Below are positions 1-10,170 of a DNA stretch of 64,000 bases, piece by piece (the stretch's first letter is position 1; the number at the start of each line of letters is the position of its first letter). The notes below the pieces were generated by a model, which was not told the DNA's origin, made no database searches, and was given only the letters and a program-made list of their open reading frames with translations. The stretch comes from Bryoerythrophyllum caledonicum (Eukaryota > Streptophyta > Bryopsida > Pottiales > Pottiaceae): the NCBI GenBank assembly GCA_963971425.1, contig OZ020516.1, positions 16,232,593 to 16,296,592 of the forward strand, written 5' to 3'. Both the position numbers and the translations under genes were made by a program.

Positions 1-2
1 GA

Positions 3-2802
3 AACCCTGAATCCGCGACTCGGGTGAGTAGATTGGTACTTCGACCGATCAGATACATCGTGCATACTACCACCGATGATGGTGTCGTTGAGAAGGAGGA
101 GCTGCCATTTCCGTTGCTTGGAACCGCACGAGAGTTTGAGCGCATGTTCATTGCACACGGGAGTGCTTCTGCATAGGGTGCTATGGGATCCCAATATTCT
201 TGGTTACAAGATCATATCATTTGGGAACTGGTGGATAGGCAACACATAATAGCTGCTTGTAAGTTTGCACAACAGCAATGGAGAGATGGTACTATGCCTT
301 TAAATTAGTACATGGACACGTTCGAGCGGCGGGAGGCCTCTTTTATGGTGTATGATGATCGCCGGTTCTACATTGAGAAGTCTGCACGGATCAATGTGGC
401 GGAGTTTCATAGACAATCATATTCAATCATGGAGGAGGATTTGAGGAAGCTCCGTCAGATTTGGGATCTATACGGGAGGCCTGATAGCACAATACGTGCG
501 GACGATGCACACAGGGCTGTTGCTTTGGTGAGTGCGGCAAGTGCAGTGCATAAATTGCCCAAGGGAAATGGAGTTGTCACGATGAAGAGGTTGGCCAATA
601 GCATCGAGGATCTGACCAATCATGCGTGGAATCCGAGCAATGATTGTTTTGAAGCTATCATACAAGTATGCAAGGACTACGAAGCCGACATTCTCTTTTA
701 CAGCAAGGAGGAAGAGGAGAAGTGGAAGGACATGGCGAGGAAGAAAGAGCTGGATCCAAATGTGGATGTACGACCAACCAGGAAGGAGATGACCCAGAAT
801 TGGTTGAGGCCATTAGGTAGAGTTCCGAATCCATATTATCTTCGGTTGGCAAAGTCTACTGCAGCGAAGCCGGTGGGGGAGAATGGAGTAAGACCACGTC
901 AAGCATATTACTTCGACGGTGTAAAAGACAAGAATCCACATCCTCGTACGATTGCCGGTGTGGTTGACCAATATCAGAGACGAGAAGCTGTGATGAATTC
1001 CATCCGTTGGTTGATGGTGGAGAACAAGGAAAGTACACTTGATTCCATGGAGGAGTTCTTTTGTATCCGTGTAGGAAAATATTTTCCAAGGAGTAACGCA
1101 GAACTTGATACCTTTGGGAAGCTTTTGAATGCTACCACGAAAAAAGCTTGGACTGCTCCTGTACGGGGGAAGGTGTCTAAATTGGAAGACATAGGCTACC
1201 TCATCCCCCCTTCCATCAGGTTTCATTATGGTGACATTGCGAAAGGGGGGCGTGGATACATTGGACTGTTCGTGGATGTAGGAGGACAAACTACTGCTAA
1301 TTGGGAATGGCAGATGGAAGTCAAGAGACCAGGCCAGAGCGACACAAAGAATCTTCTTCCGGTTCGATGTAGAAGAGGGTTATTCCGCACCAACTACATA
1401 GAGTTGGGGAAACCATGTTTGTGGGTGATTGATTGTCGACGTGGCGGTGGGAGGCATAGAGATGGTCATTGGGGAGACGCCCAGTTATCCGCAGTTTTTG
1501 CACAGCTGACATTATGGATGGCAAATATTGAACGATGGAACGTCATCTTCTTGTTACCAGCGGCCGTGTATGCCAACGAAGAGTTTTTACGAAAGTGAAG
1601 CTTCCAGAGGGATGTACTATGCGACGTGGATGTTGGGCATTTGATTCGAACTCGGTTAATCCCTATGCTCTCGATTTTACAGAGAATGGGCGTCTGGAGC
1701 AAGTAGTACATCTCCTGGCCCGAACTATGTTTCTGGAGATGTTCCACTTCCTCTTGTTTTCTTGGATCACTGGAGTGAGGCACGCCAACCCTCTGAACTT
1801 GATTCACTTGAGAGATCTCCATCAGAGCTGGCAAGAGTAGTGGGCTCAGACTTGCCTTGTGGTTGGGGTTTAGTGGCGTGTAATATATCTACGGCCATTC
1901 CCACGATCCTTGAAGGAGATTTCCAGGGATCTGAGGTTTTCATCATTGACGATTGTACAGACAGAGTTTCATTCCTGTACAATGAATTGTCCGACAATTT
2001 CCAAGGACAACTCTTGGTCAGGACTGGTGGAACAAGTACTGGTTGCAACATCGTACCTGAGACCGAAGAGACGATTGGTGGAGTGAGGGACGAAGACGAC
2101 AATGAGGATGGAGGTGGTTTACATGAGAGATTGCCACGTTCAGGTACCACTAAAGATTTCTCATCTCGTAGTGGTTCAGACGCCGATGAAGATGGAGTGA
2201 ACCAGTCTCCTCCAAGAGAGAGGATTCCATCAACACAGCGGGCGGTGGGAGATTCTTTAGGGGAGACGTCTACAACACCTACAGAGAGGATGCAAGATAC
2301 CGGTGTACTAGATGTTGGTTTGGCGGCAGGGGCAGGAAGGGGGCGTACATTTGATGGTCCTAGGCTGGAGATGGAAAAAGAATAATTGGATTCATTGAAA
2401 AAAAAATTGGTGCAGAGGAGGATTCCACAGCCTTCGATGCCTTCTCAATGAGAGCCTGTATCGGAGACACAAGAGACGTTCGGAGGTACTCAGAGTGATA
2501 CCGGACGAGGTTTGCCTTCCGTTCCAAGATCTAGCGTATCCGAGGACATCATTGCATTTCAGGGGGCCTTCTCGTTAGAGCGAGAGATGTCCATTAATTC
2601 AGAGGATGGCTTTTTCTACAATGATGATAGGGTAGGGCATACGTGGGAGGGTGTTCCTGGCAATTATCGATATGTTGAGTGTGCGTTCATTGGCATCGAA
2701 GATGTGGGAGATCGTCCAGTGCAGGATCATGAACTGTCCGCTATGGTAGGTAGCGCCATTGGACACATGGAAGGAGTCGTTCCGCCAGAAGATGAGCTCT
2801 GA
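3..2802 (+). pseudogene. Decayed protein-coding gene of unknown function (left end off window)
   Basis: I do not recognise the family. One reading frame (positions divisible by 3) runs from the window edge through amber stops at 174-176 and 306-308, then stays open at 312-1598 (428 residues). The protein-like sequence then moves to a second frame (about 1570-1760) and a third frame (about 1690-2385, then to 2802). The third frame is interrupted by TAA at 2383-2385 and TGA at 2449-2451. The conceptual product exceeds 900 residues. It has basic and aromatic-rich N-terminal and central parts and an acidic, Ser/Thr/Gly-rich C-terminal third. The four in-frame stops are all single C-to-T changes away from Gln or Arg codons, which fits decay of methylated DNA. 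Introns could explain the frame changes but not the in-frame stops. It may be a transposon-encoded or expanded lineage-specific family. The 312-1598 segment could still be transcribed. Confidence 0.55.
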
Positions 2803-4000
2803 GCCCTGGAGCTATATACTATAGTAGAGCATGCACGCAGTTTAGGTGACAAGTACGTTAGTATAATGCAGTTTGAGATGTGTCTATCGTTCGGTGGGTG
2901 GTATATATTTATATATTAGATGGTCCATATGATATGTTTGATTTTAGAATTCCTGAGCAATAGTGTGGAATTGCTTGATTATGTATGTTTTTGCATTATA
3001 AAATACAGTGAGGTACTTTACACTGTCTTAGGAAATTGCATATATATTTTTGTATCTCATAGACATTGTATTTGTAGTGCACTACTCTAAAATCCTATAA
3101 TAACTCATAACAAATTTATAATCTCTTTGGGCACATGATTATAAATTTGTAGCAGGATTTGTAAACTAGATTAGATATCATATATTTTCTAAAAAAAGGT
3201 AGAAAATGTAAAAAATATATTACTGATATGAACATGAAGATGCCAAGGTATGACACGACAAACACCAAAAAATTTGACAAAAAACATACTAAACTTTTGC
3301 CAAATTTTGATTTAAAAAAAAGTTATGAGCAAATAACTTGCGGCTTTCTACCAGCAACCAGTGCACTTGGCTAAGTGCATAATTGCTTAATTGCGTGTTT
3401 TGAGTCAAAGTTTGTGGGCACCATACAAAAGAACTTTCACTCCTACACACAAATAGACACAAAATTTTGAGACTTTGCACTTTCTTTATTTCTTTTTTCT
3501 ACTTCAAGAAAACATTATACTATTTATGCTCACCATTTGGATTAAGAATTTATATGAAACTAAGATCTTACAAATTAAAATGTAATTGATGTGTGATTTT
3601 GAACCCCTTCTTGATGCATGATTGTTTTGGATATGTTAAACACCTCTAAGAGTCTAACACACCTAATGCTTGTGGACAAGTACCTTACATCATATAGATT
3701 GAGATGGCTAAGAGTGACAATTTAGCATAGTGTTAAAATTCATTCTTTTTAGAAAAATTAGAGTCTTGACCCCATAAAACCAGGATGCAAAAGACCATCA
3801 AATCTATCTTAACTGCTATAATCTTTAAAAATTAAAAAAAATGATATGTTCTTCTAGGATTACCTAACATGATCCTATAGTTACAAGTAGAATAAGATCA
3901 TTATTTGTGAATGCGTTCATTGGAAATCTTAACAATATTTTTGAAGTTCTTTAGGGGACAATGTATAAGTTGCAACCATAAACATTGTCATGCTTCTTTG
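2803..4000. other. AT-rich spacer, no gene seen
   Basis: This stretch follows the decayed gene and is strongly AT-rich with frequent stops on both strands. A segment near 3290-3480 loosely resembles the internal sequence of the F/G repeat group. I see no coding exon, RNA gene or complete mobile element. Confidence 0.5.
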
Positions 4001-4012
4001 GGGTTAACTTTT

Positions 4013-4317
4013 TAAATCCTACAAGGCCCTTGGAGGGTCCGTTTTGGTACTTTGGGTGTTGTCACGTTTCCCATGATTGACCATTGTCGTCATGGTCTTC
4101 CAAACGCACTTCAAGCTATGCAAGAGCTTTTCAACGCATCTTTATGATCTTCCATCGATAGGCATTGACGAACTACAATGATTTCGACAAAGTGAGGCAT
4201 GGATGAAATGTACCCGCTATGTAGATGATGTTCCACATGATCTATTATGCTCGTAGACTCTCCCATAACCTCCTAGTCCACTTAGACAATAAAGGGTTGA
4301 TGTCATGTGGTAGTTTC
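4013..4317 (-). mobile_element. Group A MITE relic (reverse orientation)
   Basis: Read on the minus strand, the block repeats landmarks of the other group A copies: an end resembling CCCTTTAAGGCC, a 'weekly spaced' series of Thr/Asn-free AT blocks around a shared ATGTAGATGATGTTC motif, and a terminal AAGGCCC segment. It is diverged and its flanking TTAA sites are only partly kept. No coding capacity. Confidence 0.4.
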
Positions 4318-4603
4318 AAAGCAACCAACCATAAGAATATTGCAATTTAAATATCATTGCAACTGAGTGGTATACAGTGACTTCAAAATGGTGTGTGATT
4401 TTCTACAGTTGTTGCTGACTCTGTGCTTGGATGCAAGGACCAAAGAGATGACGTTCCGGATTTGGTTTTATCACTGACACAAATAGGATCTTATCATGTA
4501 CTATGATGCACGAGTGATATCTGCAATGTGAGATCGTGCATTGTGCAAACAACCATGTGACTAAACACAAAAGTAGGTAAACCAAAATTAATGTTTAGTC
4601 TAG

Positions 4604-4820
4604 CCCCTAAAGGCCCAATGCATCTTAGATGAATCTCTACTTTGTTGATTAAAAATTGCCAAGATGGACTTTTTGAGAACGTAACTGTAGGATCTTCTTC
4701 TAAACTTACATGAGATGATGTGGTCAAAATTTTGTGAATTTTTGACCATACGGATTGAAAAATGACTGGAGTCAAAGTGAAGATTTTTGTACCCTGCAGG
4801 TACACTTGGTCTTTTAAAGG
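4604..4820 (+). mobile_element. Group C MITE, copy 1, in a CTAG site
   Basis: This 217-bp element starts CCCCTAAAGGCCCAA and ends with the imperfect inverted complement TTGGTCTTTTAAAGG. It is flanked on both sides by the palindrome CTAG (4600-4603 and 4821-4824), a TTAA-like tetranucleotide duplication. Its body aligns along its length with the copies at 6347-6541 and 26835-27050. No ORF of note, so it must be non-autonomous. Confidence 0.7.
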
Positions 4821-4823
4821 CTA

Positions 4824-4973
4824 GTGATACTTTATGATTTGAAAGTGCTACAACTTTTTACTTTTGACAAAGATTTTTTACTGAAAGAGTATAACTTAAA
4901 GAAGGTGATCATCGTCAACATGGTTGGTAAAAGTATTCATTGAGGGTGAAAACCTAGAGCATTTATAAATCAT
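4824..4973 (+). repeat. Left copy of a duplicated H-like segment
   Basis: This segment is almost identical to 5197-5325 on the other side of the H element at 4977-5194. Both copies share the run from TACAACTTTTTACTTTTGAC to GGGTGAAAACCTAGA. The sequence is a diverged relative of the H element interior. The arrangement reads segment, H element, segment. Confidence 0.65.
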
Positions 4974-4976
4974 ATA

Positions 4977-5194
4977 CACTAAAGATCACATTTAGTGTAA
5001 TGCTCAGTAAATGACTTGTAAATGCAATAAGTTTTTACTCTTGATGCCAATTTTTACCAAGAGCACAACTCTCTACAGTATTCAAATAAGAGGATCAATA
5101 TAAACATAGTTGGTAAAAATATTCACTTAAAGTAAAAAACTTATCGCATTTTCAAGTCATTTACTGAGCATTACACTAAATGTGATCTTTAGTG
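4977..5194 (+). mobile_element. Group H MITE (Tc1/mariner-like, TA flanks), copy 1
   Basis: A 218-bp element with inverted ends of about 40 bp: CACTAAAGATCACATTTAG on the left and its complement on the right. TA dinucleotides flank both ends (4975-4976 and 5195-5196). TA duplication with CACT termini is characteristic of the Tc1/mariner superfamily. The interior has no coding capacity. Related copies lie at 27475-27670 and 39622-39837, with a truncated one at 54877. Confidence 0.7.
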
Positions 5195-5196
5195 TA

Positions 5197-5325
5197 GTGA
5201 TATGATTTGAAAATGCTACAACTTTTTACTTTTGACAAAGACTTTTTACTGAAAGAGTATAACTTAAAGAGGGTGATCATCGTCAACATGGTTGGTAAAA
5301 GTATTCATTGAGGGTGAAAACCTAG
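5197..5325 (+). repeat. Right copy of the duplicated H-like segment
   Basis: Direct repeat of 4824-4958, differing by only a few substitutions and one short gap. It ends abruptly after the CCTAGA that both copies share. The close match implies a recent local duplication. Confidence 0.65.
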
Positions 5326-5329
5326 ATGT

Positions 5330-6340
5330 AGAATTTAGAGTAGTGGTGCAGGTTTGACCAAGATAAACTACACCACCAATGTTTTATTGTAGTGTATTTA
5401 CAGCTCATGTGAACATTTTCCTCCATGTCACTATAGATGAGTACCACCATTGATTTGCAACATGGCTCTAGCAGAAACAAGGCGGCAAACCTTTTCGACT
5501 CCACTTGGGGTTGTCATGAGTTGGTGTGTAGCGTTCATGGTGACCACATTGTGTGGGTCAAAGAGTTTCATGTTAGTCCTGAGTCCTGAGTCTTTGGTGT
5601 TGCCGAAACTGGTGCATTGGTCTGTATTGGTGACTTTTTGCAATCAAACCTGGTTTGTTTTGTTTCAAAAAAATAAAAATATATATTTGCAACATGGCCG
5701 TGTGAACCCCAACAAGATTTTTTTGACCACATGGTTATCAAGGTAGGACAACCCTTCAATATCCTTCTTAGATTTCACGGAAAATATGTGGTCGGTCATT
5801 ACATCACTTATTGATTCAATTGTCAATGCATAAGTCAAGTACATGCATGCTACATTTCCTCCCTGAAATCTAGGAAGGTTATAGAATTGAGCGGTATTGG
5901 GTTGCCACGCACTTTTGAGTTGTCCAACCTAGTGCCTTGCAAGGGGCACGAGCTATGATTCCCGGGAATGATGCATGGGTTCATTCCAAGGTGGATGCTC
6001 ACCTGGATCATGCACAGTTCCATGATGTCCGTTGGGCCCCAAATGAACAGAGCCTCACTTCACAACAAACGCGCACTGCAGCTAAAGTGGAGTACAAGAC
6101 ATGTAAGGTGAGGCCACCATTATCAAATTGTAAGCTGTGCCCTCCCCATGCTGACCGATAAGAGTTGACCGCAAAGAAGAATGTTATTTTGTCCACATGA
6201 AAGTTAGGTCATCCATCGGAAAATTACTTTGGAGAATGCATGGCCATGAGTTGTCATATGAAGAACTCCCATCACCATTCTCATTCTCACCTCCTTTCTT
6301 CATCTTGAGTATCTCTACAAAGTTCTTTGTCATATACACC
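5330..6340. other. Spacer without a supported gene
   Basis: Open frames of 60-100 codons occur on both strands but overlap one another and show no recognisable domain. I see no splice-consistent exon chain, no RNA gene and no terminal inverted repeat. Confidence 0.45.
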
Positions 6341-6346
6341 CCTCAA

Positions 6347-6541
6347 CCCCTAAAGGCCCAAGACGTTTTAGAGGAATATCTACTCCGTTGATTATAACTT
6401 ACCAAGATAATGTAACCGTATGATCTTCTTCTAAACTTATATAAGATGATGTGGTTAAAATCTCGTGAATTTTGACCGTATGGATAGATACAAGCAAAGT
6501 GAAATTTTTTGTACCCCGTAGATACACTTGGGCCTTTAGGG
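6347..6541 (+). mobile_element. Group C MITE, copy 2
   Basis: It begins CCCCTAAAGGCCCAAG and ends CTTGGGCCTTTAGGG, an inverted pair matching copy 3. Flanks are TCAA and ATTA, that is, degraded TTAA. A SINE-like S copy follows within a few bases, and then an inverted group C relic. Confidence 0.7.
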
Positions 6542-6547
6542 ATTATA

Positions 6548-6664
6548 GTACTTCTTTATACTAACCTATATCCCCTTGCCATAGTCTTAGTGAAGAGAAT
6601 GAACAAACGCTATATTCACGCTCGATTCCTTCGGGAACTAGAGTTCTTCTTCTTCTTCTTCTTG
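6548..6664 (+). mobile_element. SINE-like S element, copy 1 (diverged)
   Basis: It carries the S family order: a CATAGTCTTAGTG block, ACAAACGC, a TTCACG(C) hairpin region with CCTTCGGGAACT, and a 3' tail of (TTC)6. The 5' part is degraded. It sits between two group C elements in opposite orientation. Confidence 0.55.
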
Positions 6665-6866
6665 ACAACCCTTATTGTAAAAGTGGACCATAGTGTCACG
6701 AATTATTGTGCTCAGAGTCAAATTGCGTGGTCAAAATTCACTAATTTTTACCACATCATCTCATATAGGTTGAGAAGAAGATCCGACGGTTACATTCTCA
6801 AAATTTTCATCTTGACAGTTTTCAACCAATGGAGTAGAGATTCCTCTAAATTTGGCCGTGGTCATG
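6665..6866 (-). mobile_element. Group C MITE relic, inverted
   Basis: Read on the minus strand it matches the interior of group C, including CTCTACTCCATTGGTTG-like and CCGTCGGATCTTCTTCTCAA-like stretches. The outer terminal repeat is not preserved. With copy 2 and the S element it forms a C(+)-S-C(-) composite from about 6347 to 6866. Confidence 0.5.
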
Positions 6867-7171
6867 TAGGAGTTTACATAAACTATTTGGTATAGATAAT
6901 CATTTTTTATACTCCCATTTTCCGTGCAAAATGATTCAAATATCTAACTACTCACACCTCCGGTTGAACAAACTATGGAAGACAAAAATGACGTAGTTTT
7001 CATGGAATCTTCTAGAGACAAAAGGATATGGGATGCCCACTTTAAAAAAATTAAAAAAACCTTTCTTTGCGGATATCCAACAGAAAGCTAAATCAAGAAG
7101 GCTGACTTCCAAGGCTATCAAACACATGTACTCAACAACTCAATATGTGTATTCATATCTACGTGTTGTAT

Positions 7172-7243
7172 GTACATGTATCTAGATGCCCTAGTACATG
7201 TATCTAGATGCGCTAGTACATGTATCTAGATGCCCTAGTACAT
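7172..7243 (+). repeat. 22-bp minisatellite, about 3 units
   Basis: The unit TACATGTATCTAGATGCCCT plus AG is repeated three times with one C-to-G difference in the middle unit. It contains nested palindromes (TACATGTA and TCTAGA). Confidence 0.75.
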
Positions 7244-7508
7244 GCAGTTGCTGACCAAACATTTGTCATTCTCTATGCCTCAATCATGTATTCGGGCGTA
7301 CTTTGGAATACACAGTACAACTGAGTACATGCACCATGCATACATGCACGTTTATCTTACATACTCGCACCCAGTTCTCTTCTCTTCTCTAGCAAAAAAA
7401 AAAAATCAACAAAACGACCATTGCTGTGAATAAATCAGCATCTGGTGAAAAATCAGAGGAAAACTCCATCAGTGGCAACAAAAAAAAAAAAAAAAAAAAA
7501 GCAAAGCG

Positions 7509-7796
7509 GTGCTCGTACCTGTCAAGAAGGGATTACACAGCATCAGCACCACCTCACTTTCGTCGCCGCAACGGCAAGTCAGCGTGACAGAGCGGCTTCA
7601 GAAATATGGTAGACGTTTCTCACCAAGACGTCTTTCCGGAGCAGTCAACGTTGAAAGCACCGAGGCAATAATCGAGGACGGCAATCATGCCAGGGCATAT
7701 TCCCTCACGACGTGTCTGCAGCAGCCTCCCAAAGTCGGCAGTAATCAGTTCCAGGAGCTGCCCGAAGGTAATTCCTTTCTCAAAAACCAGGACTAG
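7509..7796 (+). other. Isolated 95-codon open frame, unassigned
   Basis: An open stretch of ordinary protein-like composition (Arg, Ser, Gln and Glu rich, about 95 residues). It has more balanced base composition than its AT-rich surroundings. Its first codon is GTG, so as a plant gene it would need an upstream exon, and a 20-base A-run lies just before it. No domain recognised. It could be a residual 3' exon or chance. The duplicated segment beginning at 7910 lies downstream. Confidence 0.2.
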
Positions 7797-7909
7797 TCAA
7801 TATTATGTGGATATCATCATGTGAGTCGAGGACTGCTACGTCTTCGGGTGCAAGGGAGACACGTCGTTGTGCTCAGTTGACACGTCCAAGTCTGCAACGT
7901 GATGAAGCT

Positions 7910-8076
7910 GATGAAGCTGCTCAATCGTGTCAAGGTTGATCAGAAAACATGGTAGACTGATTCGGTCAACTCTGATTACATCCAACATGTAACTGTACTA
8001 CTACGTCTTTATCTTTCCGGTGTAACTGTGATGTGATGCTTATGTTGATCAGGTTTATAAGTTGCCTTTGTCAAAG
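7910..8076 (+). repeat. Left unit of a ~160-bp direct duplication
   Basis: Begins GATGAAGCTGCTCAATC and ends near CTTTGTCAAAG. The same sequence, with scattered differences, recurs at 8253-8402, separated only by the CACTA-type element. Shared landmarks include CATGGTAG, CTGATTCGGTCA and CGTCTTTATCTTTCCGGTGT. Confidence 0.85.
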
Positions 8077-8079
8077 GAT

Positions 8080-8252
8080 CACTACAAGAAAACAGGGTGT
8101 TTAGCAACTTCTAAGCAATGTCTAGGGGCTTGCTTTGTACATAAAACCACGCTACAACTGTTGCTTCTTTATAAAGCAAGTCCCTAGATGTTGCTTAAGA
8201 ATTTTTCAAGACGTTGCTAAACACCCTGTTTTGTTTTTTTTTTTTTGTAGTG
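8080..8252 (+). mobile_element. CACTA (En/Spm)-type MITE with 3-bp target duplication
   Basis: A 173-bp element starting CACTACAAGAAAACAGGGTG and ending in the near-perfect inverted complement closing with TTGTAGTG. The target triplet GAT is duplicated at 8077-8079 and 8253-8255. CACTACAAGAAAA is a classic terminus of plant CACTA transposons, and these make 3-bp duplications. The subterminal TTTAGCAAC repeat is also inverted. Too short to encode a transposase. Confidence 0.9.
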
Positions 8253-8402
8253 GATGAAGCTGCTCAATCATGTCAAGGTTTATCAGAAACATGGTAGCCT
8301 GATTCGGTCAGTTCTGATTACATCCAATATGTAACTGTACTGCGTCTTTATCTTTCCGGTGTGATTCTTACATTGATCTTTATAGGTTCCCTTAGTTAAA
8401 GG
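8253..8402 (+). repeat. Right unit of the ~160-bp direct duplication
   Basis: It starts exactly at the right-hand target duplication of the CACTA-type element and follows the left unit to a shared AAAGG end. The MITE therefore marks the junction of the tandem duplication. Confidence 0.85.
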
Positions 8403-8538
8403 CTGGTGCATGCTTTGAAGGTGCCACATGATACCCTTTTTTTTTGTGGCCTTTGATTGAACATCGTTGAATGTGACGACATCGGACGTTGACGTTATGA
8501 GCCAGTAATGTGCAAGGTGAGTAAGGAGTCCTTTTTAA

Positions 8539-8738
8539 CCCTTGAACGTCAGTCGGGAACCGTGTATATCGGGACGTATTTTACTCTGTAGAATACCTAA
8601 ATAATACTGAAGTCTGGCAAGACTTGCGCTTTTGGATTGAAGGTTCTTCAACTAACATCTTTCGTTTGGAGGTCATTTCAATCAATCTAAATCATATTCA
8701 TATAGAATACTATGGCCACCAGTGGCACCTTATGACGT
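8539..8738 (+). mobile_element. Group B MITE, copy 1, right end broken by a group G element
   Basis: Left flank TTAA (8535-8538), then CCCTTGAACGTCAGTCGGG. The body matches the other B copies up to the right end CTTATGACGTTTAA. The final GGG-TTAA is missing because a G element begins immediately after the internal TTAA (8739-8742) of the right terminal repeat. This is one of several nested insertions into that TTAA. Confidence 0.8.
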
Positions 8739-8742
8739 TTAA

Positions 8743-9615
8743 CCTCTAATTTATCAAGAGTCCCCTCAAGGGACTCTTGAAGGTTTGCACAAGTATCTCG
8801 TGCATCAATTTATAACATTATTTTTTGAAATTTGTACTGTAGATGCACGTTACTAAAAGCTTTGTGTAAGTCCGATTTTTTTTTCCTGAATCTGACATTT
8901 AATGAAAAAGTTATGGGGTTTTGAAGTTCAAATGGGGAGAGCGAGAATGTTGGGCAACTTTTTCTAGGACACTATTGAATGTGAGATTTTCAATAATAGC
9001 AATCAATGCAATTTCTTATCAAATTGCCAAAAAAAATCTCTTGTCTTTAGTGGAAAATAACAAATTAATCCAAGTCAAACATTTTCACACATTGTCGCAC
9101 ATTGTCGCACATTGTCGACCAAGGTACCCAAAAAAATTCTTCCTTTCCTCATAAACTTAGAGATCTTCATATTTTTTACTTTTTATTTTTACCACATCAA
9201 TATGTAGTATAAACATTCTTATTGACCATTTGGATTCATTCTTAAACATATTAAGTTCACAAAATAATAAAACGTGAATTGACAATTTTTGAACCACCAC
9301 ACTTTGCACATTTGTTTTTTGAATATGTCACACCCTTTTTTTACCTCTAAAAATTGGTGCACAAGGAACTAATATCATGCTTAAGATGGTGGTAACGAAT
9401 TTAGACCTTGTGTAGTGCAAAAATTGGACACCAAGTGAAGTTGAAGTATGTTGATCCACAAACGCAGGGAAGAAAATGAATCCTTTTCTATACTTCAAAC
9501 ACTATAATCTTTCAATCCGTACGGTCAAAGTTTATGAAATTTTGTGAGTATGTTACTTAATAAATTTTGTGAGTATGTTACTTAATAAGTTTTGATCAAG
9601 ATCCTACGGTTTAAC
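8743..9615 (-). mobile_element. Group F/G element, copy G1 (reverse orientation)
   Basis: It starts CCTCTAATTTATCAAGAG followed by the near-palindrome AGTCCCCTCAAGGGACT. It then runs as the reverse complement of 32735-33637, sharing the CCCCATTTGAACTTCAAAACCCTATAAC-type segment, the TGTGAAAATGTTTGACTTGG region and the TTTAGAGGTA region. It is inserted in the TTAA of B copy 1. The distal end is eroded. It contains a triple ACATTGTCGC repeat at 9087-9118 and a 25-bp direct repeat at 9538-9587. No coding capacity. Confidence 0.6.
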
Positions 9616-9639
9616 TTATTATAAATATTTTAGCATATT

Positions 9640-10170
9640 TAATTATGTTGAGAGAGTGTTGTGAATATTTTGATGTCAACCTTTGTACTAAGGTGGAGGC
9701 ACCCAATTCCAATCACTTAAGCCAGTTGGGGACTCAAACAACATTGTATGTCAAAAAAATTTATGTAGAAATATGCAAAATGAAGAATGAAACTCAACAA
9801 ATATTTTTCCAAATCTACATTCAAAGATTAGGAATTGATATAGAATTTAAAAGCCCAAACCACTGGAGCCCATAATCATACTGTAGAGTAGGTGAGAGTT
9901 GGTGCCCCCCTTCACCCAATGCCAATAAGTGAGAGTGAGTAAAAGAGAGAAGACATGCCATGGATAACCAACTCATGAAGGTACCCAATGTCAATCGGCC
10001 GTGTTCAACTTTCGAGGCAAGGCCACCAATGAGAGCTCAATTGAGGTGGAGCAACCCAAAATTGCACACGTCATGACCCAATGCCAATAATGACTCGGGT
10101 TTTCATATTTTGAGTTCTCGGTTTTGGGTCGCTTCATGCACCATTTCATACATACTTTACTAATCGGAAT
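9640..10170 (+). repeat. Dispersed repeat R, copy 1
   Basis: It matches 31900-32600 over several blocks: an ACATTGTATGTCAAAAAAA block, a CCCATAATCATACT block, AGAGAGAAGACATGCCATG, and AGGTGGAGCAACCCAAAA. No ORF or terminal repeat was found, so the class is unknown. Confidence 0.6.

Noticed and set aside
7172-7243. CRISPR-like array
   Set aside because: The 22-bp units are contiguous with no unique spacers, and the DNA is plant nuclear. It is a minisatellite.
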